In this document: positions 56,182 through 64,000 of the stretch, piece after piece
Position numbering within the stretch: position 1 is the stretch's first letter
Layout of the letters: each line of letters opens with the position of its first letter
Source of the DNA: Helicobacter labetoulli
GTDB taxonomy: Bacteria; Campylobacterota; Campylobacteria; Campylobacterales; Helicobacteraceae
Assembly: GCF_003670275.1 (NCBI RefSeq)
Contig: NZ_QXJF01000001.1
Span: 1-64,000 of the forward strand
Direction: 5' to 3'
DNA length: 64,000 nucleotides
Program-made: the position numbers and the translations under genes
Notes under the pieces: model-generated
What the model was told of the DNA's origin: nothing
The model's input: only the letters and a program-made list of their open reading frames with translations
Database searches by the model: none

Positions 56182-57369
56182 TTAAAGCAGTGTTTTAACA
56201 AACTTAGCAATACGCGATACTCCCTCTTCAAGCTGCTCTAAAGAACACGCAAAAGAAAGTCGCACAAAGCCCTCCATACCAAAAGCACAGCCCGGCACTA
56301 ACGCCACACACTGCTCTTTTAGCAATGCTTGACAAAAGCTCATAGAATCTGCTCCATACTGAGGCAGGGCAGAGATATTGACAAATAAGTAAAACGCACC
56401 CTGTGGAGCAATAACGCTAAGATTTTGAATATTATTAATCGCATCACACGCAAACCGCATACGCTCTTCAAATGCCACTCGCATTTCTTCAATATCATTA
56501 TCTGCTTCGCCCTTAAGAGCTATTATAGAAGCTTTTTGCGTAATGGAGTTAATATTTGAAGTGCATTGACTTTGGAGATTATCCATAAGTTTGACAAGCT
56601 TTTTATCCTTACACGCAAGATAGCCCATACGCCACCCCGTCATTGCTACTGACTTGCTTAGACCATTAATAGTAATCGTGCGCTCACACATATCTTGGCT
56701 AATTGCCGCAGCAGAAGTGAATTTCACGCCATAAATAAGCTTCTCATACATCTCATCACTTACAACCCATACATTTGTATCTTTTAGCACCTCTGCAAGT
56801 GCCTCTAGCTCCTCTTTGGTATAAACCATACCTGTTGGATTAGAAGGAGTGTTAAGCACAAATATTTTTGTTTTTGGGGTGATGGCTTGTTGTAACTGCT
56901 TTGGCGTTATTTTAAAATTACTCTCCTGTGTTGTCTCAACAAAAACAGGCTTTCCACCGCTGAAGGTTACAAGCTCTGGGTAAGTAACCCAATAAGGCGA
57001 AGGGATAATCACTTCATCACCAGAATCAATCAAAGCCTGAAATACATTAAAAAGCGAGTGTTTTGCACCATTGCTAACAAGAATCTCATTCTTTTCATAT
57101 GCTAATCCATTCTCACGCAAAAACTTATTTTGAATAGCCTCACGCAGCTCCACAATCCCAGCTACGGCTGTATATTTTGTAAAACCACTCTTTAATGCCC
57201 TAATGGCTTCATCTTTTATCACCTCTGGTGTGTCAAAATCCGGCTCACCTGCTGAAAAACTCAAAACATCTTGCCCTTGAGCCTTTAGCTCCTGTGCTAG
57301 TGTGCTTATGGCGATTGTCGTAGATTCTTGAAGTAGCTCTACTCGTTTGGCATATGTGTGATTTTTCAT
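56182..57369 (-). CDS. aspC: Class I aspartate aminotransferase
   Basis: The 395-residue PLP enzyme has SAGEPDFDTPEVIKDEAIRAL, NTPSNPTGMVYTKEELEALAEV, VSDEMYEKLIY, the PLP lysine in NGLSKSVAMTGWRMGYLAC, and GCAFGMEGFVRLSFACS. It belongs to the Ib-type aspartate aminotransferases, which interconvert aspartate and oxaloacetate. AGGAGAAA precedes the start. The symbol could equally be aspB. Confidence 0.93.
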   Translation of the reverse strand: MKNHTYAKRVELLQESTTIAISTLAQELKAQGQDVLSFSAGEPDFDTPEVIKDEAIRALKSGFTKYTAVAGIVELREAIQNKFLRENGLAYEKNEILVSNGAKHSLFNVFQALIDSGDEVIIPSPYWVTYPELVTFSGGKPVFVETTQESNFKITPKQLQQAITPKTKIFVLNTPSNPTGMVYTKEELEALAEVLKDTNVWVVSDEMYEKLIYGVKFTSAAAISQDMCERTITINGLSKSVAMTGWRMGYLACKDKKLVKLMDNLQSQCTSNINSITQKASIIALKGEADNDIEEMRVAFEERMRFACDAINNIQNLSVIAPQGAFYLFVNISALPQYGADSMSFCQALLKEQCVALVPGCAFGMEGFVRLSFACSLEQLEEGVSRIAKFVKTLL

Positions 57370-57390
57370 TTGTTTCTCCTTTGTATGGAT

Positions 57391-57918
57391 TTATTCCTTA
57401 ATATCTGCAAGTTTGATGGTAAATTCTATCTCACCCTTGCTTAAACGCATCTCTTTTGCAATCGCATCTATACTCCACCCATCGCGAAACATTCCTAAAA
57501 TGCGTTTTTGGTCTATATTTGTGCTTGAGCTTGGGAAGTAGCCAAACTCGCGGATTTTCTCTTCTAAGCTTACAAGCTTCTCTTCAATATATGAACGCTC
57601 TTTATTAAATTGTGCTTCTAAAATCTCAATCTGCCGATATACGCTCACAAGCGAATTATTAACCGCATCAGCAGATTCTGTTTTGATTTTGGTATTCAAC
57701 GCTGTGGAGCTTAGCTGACTTTCAAGCTCACTATCTTTAATCCACTTATGAATCTTAAAAATCTCTCCATTAATATCCTCCATACCCTTTTCAAATCGGC
57801 GCATGCGTTTATGAATCTCCAAAGAGCGACTATAACTCAAAAAGGCTATCAAACACACAATTGCTATGGATATAAGCGAAAATATCATCGCCATACTACT
57901 CATTGAAACTCCAAACAT
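57391..57918 (-). CDS. Membrane-anchored coiled-coil protein with C-terminal HTH-like segment
   Basis: One N-terminal helix (AMIFSLISIAIVCLIAFLSY) is followed by about 100 residues of coiled coil. The C-terminal segment (KRILGMFRDGWSIDAIAKEMRLSKGEIEFTIKLADIKE) has the shape of a small helix-turn-helix found in DUF2802/DUF6115-type proteins. The start ATG at 57918 overlaps the previous stop. Related campylobacterial proteins often sit near motility or signalling genes, but I cannot assign a role. Confidence 0.72.
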   Translation of the reverse strand: MFGVSMSSMAMIFSLISIAIVCLIAFLSYSRSLEIHKRMRRFEKGMEDINGEIFKIHKWIKDSELESQLSSTALNTKIKTESADAVNNSLVSVYRQIEILEAQFNKERSYIEEKLVSLEEKIREFGYFPSSSTNIDQKRILGMFRDGWSIDAIAKEMRLSKGEIEFTIKLADIKE

Positions 57919-58481
57919 CACTCCACTCCTTTTACTACACTTTTAGAATCCAAAATCATTAGCCGCTCCATTTGTGCCACAAAACTATCAAAATCCCCAA
58001 CATCACCTTGATGAATCTGCGTAAAAACGACAATCTTTTCATCAATGGAATGTGCAAAGATTCCAATATGGCGTTTTGGGAATGCAGGTAAAAATATCCG
58101 CAAATAATACTCCTGTCCCCTTTCAAATACGCTCTCTGGCATACACAGCACACTATGCCCCACAAAGTTTGCAATCCCCTCTGCACCCAAAGGCACATAG
58201 GCAAAGCTTTTATTCAGCAGAATCTGCTCAATATTTTCCACCTTTTGGTATAACTCCACAAGCAGCTCAAGCAGGACTTCATCGGTGTCTTCTAGGCGAT
58301 TTTTAGATTTATTTTTATTCAACCACTGCGTAATAGAACCATAACGATGTTGGGAAAGTGCAACAAACTCCTTTTTATATGCACTAAGATTCTCTTCTGC
58401 TTTTGCAAAAGCCACTTCAAGCTCACAAGGCACTATACGCGTTTGTATGCCATGAGCTTGTAATATTTCTTTAATATCCAT
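57918..58481 (-). CDS. Protein with degenerate PilZ-like domain
   Basis: The 187-residue protein has a helical N-terminal half and a C-terminal half that reads like a PilZ barrel: YVPLGAEGIANFVG where the usual D/NxSxxG sits, then RGQEYYLRIFLPAFP and IVVFTQIHQGDVGDFDSFVAQMERLM. The arginines and the Asp/Ser that bind cyclic di-GMP are not recognisable, so it probably does not bind the ligand in the usual way. It is coupled to ubiA by an 11-base overlap. Confidence 0.55.
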   Translation of the reverse strand: MDIKEILQAHGIQTRIVPCELEVAFAKAEENLSAYKKEFVALSQHRYGSITQWLNKNKSKNRLEDTDEVLLELLVELYQKVENIEQILLNKSFAYVPLGAEGIANFVGHSVLCMPESVFERGQEYYLRIFLPAFPKRHIGIFAHSIDEKIVVFTQIHQGDVGDFDSFVAQMERLMILDSKSVVKGVE

Positions 58482-59367
58482 ACATTACTCCCACACAATC
58501 CACTAAAATACACACAAAAAACATAATGCCCAAATATCCATTTGTAACAAAAAATGCCTTTGGAATATTGCTTAAATGCACGCTTACAAGATACTGCTCA
58601 TAGCATAACATTAAAGCCCCCACTCCCACACCTATCCACGCAACCACACCCAAATGTGCCTCATACACAAAATATGCCCAAAAAGCCACCGCCAAGATAT
58701 GACACAAACGCGAAATCCACAATGTCGCCTTAAGTCCAAAATAAGCGGGTATAGAGTGGAGATTTTTAGCCTTATCAAAGTCCATATCCTGAATAGAATA
58801 TAATAAATCAAACCCAGCCACCCAAAACAACACGCCAAGAGAGAGTAAAACACTCCACAAAGGCACTTCTCCCATAACGGCAATAACCCCAGCAATAGGA
58901 GCTAACCCTAAGCATACTCCAAGCACCCAATGAGCTATGGCACTCAAACGCTTTGTGTAAGAATAAAACGCCAAAATCATCAAAAATGGCACACTCAAAT
59001 AAAATGCAAGATTGTTAATCAAATACGACACTGCCACAAAAAGCAGTGCATTTATGATGTTAAAGGCAATAAGTGCGGATAGTTTAATGCGTCCATCAAC
59101 GCTTGGTCGCTTACTTGTGCGGAGATTCTGCACATCAATATCCCTATCTTTGAAACGATTAAAGCCCATTGCAAAATTCCTAGCAGTTATCAATGCCAAA
59201 ACACAAAGCCCAAATGTCTCCCAGCCACACCACGCAACTCCATACTGCTGCATACTCGCTACAACCATCGCAATAAGAATAAAACTGCTTGAAAAAATAG
59301 TATGTTCAAAGGCGACAAGTTCGCTGAAATTTTTAATCTGTTTGCCTAAATTCTGCAATGCACTCAT
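58471..59367 (-). CDS. ubiA: UbiA-family prenyltransferase (menaquinone pathway)
   Basis: This eight- or nine-helix membrane protein of 298 residues has the first Asp-rich motif NRFKDRDIDVQNLRTSKRP and the second YSIQDMDFDKAKNLHSIPAYFG, both binding prenyl diphosphate through Mg. It joins an aromatic ring to a polyprenyl tail. Campylobacterota use menaquinone made by the futalosine route, so the actual role is probably that of MqnP; databases often label it ubiA. It connects functionally with ispB, ubiE and mqo. Confidence 0.9.
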   Translation of the reverse strand: MSALQNLGKQIKNFSELVAFEHTIFSSSFILIAMVVASMQQYGVAWCGWETFGLCVLALITARNFAMGFNRFKDRDIDVQNLRTSKRPSVDGRIKLSALIAFNIINALLFVAVSYLINNLAFYLSVPFLMILAFYSYTKRLSAIAHWVLGVCLGLAPIAGVIAVMGEVPLWSVLLSLGVLFWVAGFDLLYSIQDMDFDKAKNLHSIPAYFGLKATLWISRLCHILAVAFWAYFVYEAHLGVVAWIGVGVGALMLCYEQYLVSVHLSNIPKAFFVTNGYLGIMFFVCILVDCVGVMYGY

Positions 59368-59541
59368 TATGCAAGTTCCTTGATTTTTGCTCTCAATTTT
59401 ATTATTTTTAAGGGTAAAAAAAGCAGGATTCTAAAATACCTTACCAAAAAATAAGCTAAAACTCTTGCAAAATAACGCAAAATCGTTTAATATATCGCCT
59501 TTAAAGCCCAAATGAAATATTTTTATTAAGGATTTTAGATT

Positions 59542-60288
59542 ATGGATAAACTAAGTTATATAGACATAGGAATTATTGTTTTGCTTGTTTTACTCTCTCT
59601 TAGGGGGATATGGCAAGGAGTCATACGAGGCTTGACAAGTTTTTTAGGTATTTTATTTGGGATATTTTTCGCCTCAAGATTCTATAGTGGGCTTGGAGAG
59701 TGGTTTGCACAAAATGTCTATGATCTCAATACGCCAGAGCTTAACTCTCTTGTGGGCTTTGTCATTATCATTACGCTGATTTGGGCAGGATTCTTGCTTG
59801 TCGGAGAAATTTTGTTCCGTATGGTGCGATTTACGCCATTAGCTGGGATTGATAAGGCTTTTGGACTACTTTTTGGATTCTGCAAGGCTTTTTTACTTCT
59901 ATCAATCATCGTCTTTGGAATCTCGCAAATCGCTTGGCTCAAAAACTTCTCGCAAAATGTTGAAAAAAATAGCTCTATTTTTCCTATGATGAAAAATCTC
60001 TCCATAAAAATTATGAATCTTGAGCAGATTCAGGAGGTAAAAGAGAATCTTAACCTTGATGGAACACTTGATAATACCATTGATGATGTCAAAAGTGAGC
60101 TTGACAAAGCCCAAGAGGATTTAAACCAAGTTATCAAAAGAGCTCAACAAGAAACTTTCAAAGATGTGGAAGAGCTTTTGCAAGAAGCAACCAAACTACA
60201 AGAGATGAAATCAAAGCGTGAAGATTCTAGCAAAGATTCTAATGATGTATCCACGCAAAACACACCTACACAGACAGAAAGGCTATAG
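59542..60288 (+). CDS. CvpA-family membrane protein
   Basis: The 248-residue protein has four N-terminal helices with the CvpA pattern DIGIIVLLVLLSLRGIWQGVIRGLTSFLGILFGIFFASRF and GIDKAFGLLFGFCKAFLLLSIIV. A charged, probably disordered or coiled C-terminal tail of about 90 residues follows. CvpA is tied to colicin V production and envelope stress in enterics; its function here is unknown. It starts the cvpA-lysS-glyA run I recall from HP0181-HP0183. AAGGA precedes the start. Confidence 0.87.
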   Translation: MDKLSYIDIGIIVLLVLLSLRGIWQGVIRGLTSFLGILFGIFFASRFYSGLGEWFAQNVYDLNTPELNSLVGFVIIITLIWAGFLLVGEILFRMVRFTPLAGIDKAFGLLFGFCKAFLLLSIIVFGISQIAWLKNFSQNVEKNSSIFPMMKNLSIKIMNLEQIQEVKENLNLDGTLDNTIDDVKSELDKAQEDLNQVIKRAQQETFKDVEELLQEATKLQEMKSKREDSSKDSNDVSTQNTPTQTERL

Positions 60289-61851
60289 ATGTTTTCTAAC
60301 TTTTATATTCAACAGCGTATTAAAAAAATGCAGCTTATGCGTGAAGAGGGCTTAAATCCTTATTCCAACGATGCACAACGCACTATAAGTAATAATGATT
60401 TTTTACAAAAATATGCCCATCTTACAGCTCAAGATTCTACACATACAGACTCTCAATCCACAGAATCCGCTCCTAAAGAATCTATTGTAGGACGAGTGCG
60501 TTTTATCCGTCTAATGGGCAAAGCTTGTTTTATTAAGATTCAAGATGAGAGTGGGATACTTCAAGCTTATGTTTCAAAAAATGACATAGGCGAAGACTTT
60601 GCGTATATTAAGAAGATTCTAGAAGTGGGAGATATTATCAATATATCAGGCTATGCGTTTGTAACCAAAACCGGTGAGCTTAGCATTCACGCACTTAGCT
60701 TTAAGATTTTAAGTAAAAGCATTGTGCCACTACCTGAGAAATTCCACGGGTTAAGCGACATAGAGCTGCGTTATCGCCAACGCTATGTGGATTTAATTGT
60801 CAATGAAGATGTGAGAGAGACTTTTAAATTGCGAAGCAAAATCATCTCGTGTGTGCGGCAGTTTTTTGAGAAAAAAGGGTTCTTAGAAGTAGAAACACCT
60901 ATGCTACACCCAATTCCCGGCGGTGCAAATGCGCGTCCCTTTATCACTCATCACAACGCACTTGATGTAGAGCGATATTTGCGTATTGCTCCAGAGCTTT
61001 ATCTTAAGCGACTTATTGTTGGTGGATTTGAGGCAATCTTTGAGCTTAATCGTAATTTTCGCAATGAAGGAATGGACCACTCACACAACCCAGAATTTAG
61101 TATGATTGAATTTTATTGGGCATATAAAACTTATGAAGACCTTATCACGCTCACACAAGAGCTTTTTACATATCTTTTAGAAAAGCTTAATCTTCCGCAG
61201 ATTCTAGAGCATAATGACACACATATTGATTTTACAAAATGGCATATTTTAAGCTACAAGGAAGCTTTGGAAACTATAGGTGGTTTGGAGAAAAATGTCA
61301 TTGAAGATAAGGCATTATTACTCAAAACACTTCAAGAAAGGCATATCAAGGTTGATAGCTCTTTTAGCTATGGAAAGCTCTTGGGCGAGGCATTTGATGA
61401 GTTTGTGGAACATAAGCTTATTAATCCTACTTTTATTACACAATACCCTATTGATATTAGTCCGCTTGCAAGACGCAATGATGAGAATCCGGACATTGCT
61501 GATAGATTTGAGCTTTTTATCGGCGGCAAAGAGATAGCAAACGGATTTAGTGAGCTTAATGACCCACTTGACCAACTTGAACGCTTTAAAGAGCAGGTTA
61601 AAGCAAAAGATGCCGGAGATGAAGAAGCACAATATATGGATGAAGACTATGTGTGGGCTTTAGCACACGGAATGCCACCAACTGCGGGTGAAGGCATAGG
61701 AATCGACCGCTTAGTTATGCTTTTAAGCAATGTAAAAAGCATTAAAGATGTGATTTTATTCCCCGCATTAAAGCCAAGTAAAACAAATTTTGATATAATG
61801 CCGAGCGATAACGCCACCCAAACAGACCAAACAAACAAGGAGAAGCAATGA
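60289..61851 (+). CDS. lysS: Lysyl-tRNA synthetase (class II)
   Basis: This 520-residue protein has an N-terminal OB fold ([29 protein letters not shown]), motif 1 ([21 protein letters not shown]), motif 2 ([20 protein letters not shown]) and motif 3 ([17 protein letters not shown]). A short Ser/Thr-rich insertion lies at about residues 45-65. It starts directly after the cvpA stop and overlaps glyA by four bases. Confidence 0.96.
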   Translation: MFSNFYIQQRIKKMQLMREEGLNPYSNDAQRTISNNDFLQKYAHLTAQDSTHTDSQSTESAPKESIVGRVRFIRLMGKACFIKIQDESGILQAYVSKNDIGEDFAYIKKILEVGDIINISGYAFVTKTGELSIHALSFKILSKSIVPLPEKFHGLSDIELRYRQRYVDLIVNEDVRETFKLRSKIISCVRQFFEKKGFLEVETPMLHPIPGGANARPFITHHNALDVERYLRIAPELYLKRLIVGGFEAIFELNRNFRNEGMDHSHNPEFSMIEFYWAYKTYEDLITLTQELFTYLLEKLNLPQILEHNDTHIDFTKWHILSYKEALETIGGLEKNVIEDKALLLKTLQERHIKVDSSFSYGKLLGEAFDEFVEHKLINPTFITQYPIDISPLARRNDENPDIADRFELFIGGKEIANGFSELNDPLDQLERFKEQVKAKDAGDEEAQYMDEDYVWALAHGMPPTAGEGIGIDRLVMLLSNVKSIKDVILFPALKPSKTNFDIMPSDNATQTDQTNKEKQ

Positions 61852-63098
61852 GCTACGCGATAAAAGAGCAAGATTTTGAAATTTATGAACTCATAGAAAA
61901 AGAGCTTGAGAGACAAAATGATCATTTGGAGATGATAGCGAGTGAAAACTTCACATTCCCTAGTGTTATGGAGGCTATGGGTAGCATTTTAACCAACAAA
62001 TATGCTGAGGGCTACCCTTTTAAACGCTATTATGGTGGTTGTGAGTTTGTGGATAAGATTGAAGAAATTGCCATTAATAGAGCAAAACAACTTTTTGGTG
62101 TAAGCTTTGCCAATGTCCAGCCTCATTCAGGCTCACAAGCCAATGCTGCTGTGTATGCCGCACTCCTTAAACCTTATGATAAGATTTTAGGAATGGATTT
62201 GAGCCACGGCGGACATCTCACGCACGGAGCGAAAGTCAGCACCTCCGGGCAACTTTATCAAAGCTTTTTTTATGGGGTTGAGCTTGATGGCTATATTGAT
62301 TATGACAAACTCGCATTTCAAGCTCAAACAATCAAGCCAAATATCCTTGTATGTGGATTTTCAGCCTATACTCGTGAGCTTGATTTTAAGCGGTTGCGTG
62401 AGATTGCAGATTCTGTTGGTGCTTTACTTATGGGTGATGTGGCTCATATAGCTGGGCTTGTAGTGGCTGGAGAGTATCCAAATCCTTTTCCACATTGCCA
62501 TATCGTTACGACAACAACACACAAAACACTGCGAGGACCACGCGGAGGAGCTATTCTAACAAATGATGAAGAGCTGATAACAAAGATTAATAAAGCTGTA
62601 TTTCCCGGGATTCAGGGCGGACCACTTATGCATGTTATCGCAGGTAAAGCAGTTGGATTTAAAGAGAATCTAAAGCCTGAATGGAAAGTGTATGCTAAAC
62701 AAGTCAAGGCAAATATCCAAGCATTAGCTAAGATTCTTATTCAACGCAATTATAATCTCGTAAGCGGTGGAACTGAAAATCACCTTGTGCTTATGAGCTT
62801 CCTTAATAACGACTTTAGCGGTAAAGATGCAGATTTAGCACTTGGGAATGCAGGGATAACGGTGAATAAAAACACCGTCCCGGGTGAAACACGCTCTCCT
62901 TTTGTTACAAGCGGTATAAGGATTGGGTCTCCAGCCCTTACAGCAAGGGATATGAAGGAAAAGGAATTTGAGCAGATTGGCAAGTGGATTGCTGATATTC
63001 TTGATGATATTGCCAATGTTGATTTGCAGCATAAAATCAAAAAAGAAATTAAAGACTTTTCACGAGATTTTAGAATCTATGAGCGACCAATTTTTTAG
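61848..63098 (+). CDS. glyA: Serine hydroxymethyltransferase
   Basis: The 416-residue PLP enzyme has [47 protein letters not shown], the PLP lysine in [14 protein letters not shown], and [19 protein letters not shown]. It interconverts serine and glycine with tetrahydrofolate. AAGGAGAAG precedes the ATG inside the end of lysS. Confidence 0.97.
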   Translation: MSYAIKEQDFEIYELIEKELERQNDHLEMIASENFTFPSVMEAMGSILTNKYAEGYPFKRYYGGCEFVDKIEEIAINRAKQLFGVSFANVQPHSGSQANAAVYAALLKPYDKILGMDLSHGGHLTHGAKVSTSGQLYQSFFYGVELDGYIDYDKLAFQAQTIKPNILVCGFSAYTRELDFKRLREIADSVGALLMGDVAHIAGLVVAGEYPNPFPHCHIVTTTTHKTLRGPRGGAILTNDEELITKINKAVFPGIQGGPLMHVIAGKAVGFKENLKPEWKVYAKQVKANIQALAKILIQRNYNLVSGGTENHLVLMSFLNNDFSGKDADLALGNAGITVNKNTVPGETRSPFVTSGIRIGSPALTARDMKEKEFEQIGKWIADILDDIANVDLQHKIKKEIKDFSRDFRIYERPIF

Positions 63099-63109
63099 GG
63101 GGGTAGATT

Positions 63110-63655
63110 GTGACTGAAATGGATCTGAAACTGATAAAAATGGATACTTCCCATTATTATCAGCGTGTCAGCGGATTGGGGACAAAGGTAAGTCATATGG
63201 GGAGAATTCTCTATGACAAATATGAGCGAGTAGATTCTATGCTAACTTCTATGCTTATTAATAAGCATTTTCGTAGAGAAATTACAATCGCTCACTCACT
63301 TTTACTCGGTAGAGGCACAAAGGTAGAGAATATCGTCTTTGACTATAATGGACGCAATCCAGAGAGATTCTATCATCGTGCGCAGCTGCTTTTACGGGAG
63401 GAAGGCTTTTTGAACTTTACTGCCTTTTCTACCAAAACTCCCGGGCACTTACATCTTTATATACATAAAGGGCATACCGAACTTGGTGAAGGGAAACGAC
63501 TGATAAAAACTCTTTCTATGAAGTTAGCACAGCATTGTCCAAAAGAATGGAGAGTATTTCCAAATGATGAAATGCCCCCGCATTTTAATATCCTGTGTTT
63601 GCCTTATGATGTTTATGCAAAAGAGCGTGGAGCATCGTGGGCAAGACATATGTAA
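63110..63655 (+). CDS. DUF1882-type conserved protein (HP0184-like)
   Basis: The 181-residue soluble protein contains [38 protein letters not shown] and, near the end, [62 protein letters not shown]. It lies 11 bases after glyA, the position I recall for HP0184. Translation probably starts at GTG 63110 after AGGGGGG; ATG 63119 is an alternative. Function unknown. Confidence 0.75.
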   Translation: MTEMDLKLIKMDTSHYYQRVSGLGTKVSHMGRILYDKYERVDSMLTSMLINKHFRREITIAHSLLLGRGTKVENIVFDYNGRNPERFYHRAQLLLREEGFLNFTAFSTKTPGHLHLYIHKGHTELGEGKRLIKTLSMKLAQHCPKEWRVFPNDEMPPHFNILCLPYDVYAKERGASWARHM

Positions 63656-63677
63656 CTAAATCAATTAAGGAGCAAAG

Positions 63678-64000
63678 ATGGAAACAAAACGAGAATTGAA
63701 TGATATTTTAATCAACGATGATGACTTACAAAAACAAAATCGCACCAAAAAATTGATGATGATGATTGGTATGGCGATTATCTTTTTGTGTATTTTAATT
63801 GCTGTGATTTTTGTTATCACGCGTGATGAAGAGGATCTTGGCGAACAAACCATAGCAAACAACAACGGCTTAACCCCAATAGAATCTACCCCTATCCAAG
63901 AGCCTCAAAAGAGTGAGTTTGAGAATGTGCCTCTTGACAAAAATGCGGGTAATGATGATAGATTCCAGCAGATTCTTGATGATATTCGCAGTCGCGATCC
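63678..64000 (+). CDS. Membrane protein, partial (cut by window end; HP0185-like position)
   Basis: The ATG at 63678 follows AAGGAGCAAAG. The frame stays open for 107 codons to the window edge. The N terminus is charged (METKRELNDILINDDDLQKQNRTKK), followed by one membrane helix (MIGMAIIFLCILIAVIFVIT) and an acidic, proline-containing periplasmic region. Single-pass proteins of this design often end in a SPOR domain that binds peptidoglycan; that part would lie beyond the window, so the call stays open. Confidence 0.72.
   Translation, partial: METKRELNDILINDDDLQKQNRTKKLMMMIGMAIIFLCILIAVIFVITRDEEDLGEQTIANNNGLTPIESTPIQEPQKSEFENVPLDKNAGNDDRFQQILDDIRSRD

Noticed and set aside
63098-63103. G6 run between glyA and the DUF1882-type gene as a phase-variation tract
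   Set aside because: It is too short to slip often and is adequately explained as the Shine-Dalgarno region for GTG 63110.
1-64000. tRNA, rRNA, CRISPR, insertion sequence or prophage
   Set aside because: I read every gap between genes and saw no cloverleaf sequence, no regularly spaced repeats, and no transposase, integrase or phage genes.

Overview
The window reads as chromosomal DNA of a Helicobacter, probably an enterohepatic rather than a gastric species. It is AT-rich and densely packed on both strands. The 514-residue flagellin at 47464-49008 matches H. pylori FlaB in length and sequence style. Several blocks keep gene orders I recall from H. pylori: ligA-cheV-aspS, hemC-proS-hemA-ispB-HP0241-HP0242, topA-flaB-HP0114, HP0578-HP0579-HP0580 and cvpA-lysS-glyA-HP0184-HP0185. 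It also has hisD and argH, from pathways H. pylori lacks. The first bases are a Nextera transposase adapter, so the window starts at a sequencing contig end. I found no rRNA, tRNA, CRISPR array, insertion sequence or prophage.

Layout. 1-225: adapter, then a poly-C/poly-T tract. 225-6116: a six-gene plus-strand cassette (FkbH, ACP, MaoC dehydratase, SDR reductase, MBOAT acyltransferase, SGNH-like membrane protein), probably a surface-acylation system. 6203-11018: a minus-strand MacAB-TolC-type efflux operon. 11149-14714: four plus-strand lipoprotein genes behind a promoter with a 14-A tract. 14963-22003: minus-strand genes of mostly unknown function, then pepF and hisS. 22246-25880: waaF, a flavin reductase, dapE and a YhcH-family gene. 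26004-31359: ligA, cheV, aspS and a frameshifted membrane-protein gene. 31380-44051: minus-strand housekeeping genes for heme, isoprenoid, menaquinone, histidine and arginine synthesis, plus mqo. 44159-50952: a PHP phosphatase, topA, flaB with a sigma-54 promoter, and a Maf flagellin glycosylation gene. 50953-51389: a structured gap that looks like a type I toxin-antitoxin locus. 51390-59367: mnmD, an LTA-synthase-like gene, a predicted Kdo hydrolase pair, an aminotransferase and a UbiA prenyltransferase. 59542-64000: cvpA, lysS, glyA, a DUF1882-type gene and a gene cut by the window end.

Four observations stand out. (1) The gap near 51.2 kb encodes, on the minus strand, a 20-residue hydrophobic peptide with a strong but sequestered Shine-Dalgarno, fold-back elements at the mRNA 3' end and an antisense promoter inside the gene. 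This is the architecture of AapA/IsoA- and Hok-type systems. (2) The FkbH cassette has the parts needed to make a glyceryl, and possibly lactyl, thioester and pass it to a surface glycan. (3) Two adjacent genes near 17-18 kb are recognisable FrdB/SdhB and HdrB homologues that have lost nearly all iron-sulfur cysteines. (4) The heptamer AGATTCT/AGAATCT is far more frequent than base composition predicts.

Functional links: hemC, hemA and hemJ serve heme synthesis. ispB, ubiA and ubiE fit menaquinone synthesis, and mqo feeds electrons into that pool. waaF, the Kdo hydrolase pair, the LTA-synthase-like protein, Maf/FlaB and perhaps the FkbH cassette all shape the cell surface. All calls come from reading the sequence. 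H. pylori locus numbers are from memory and no database was searched.
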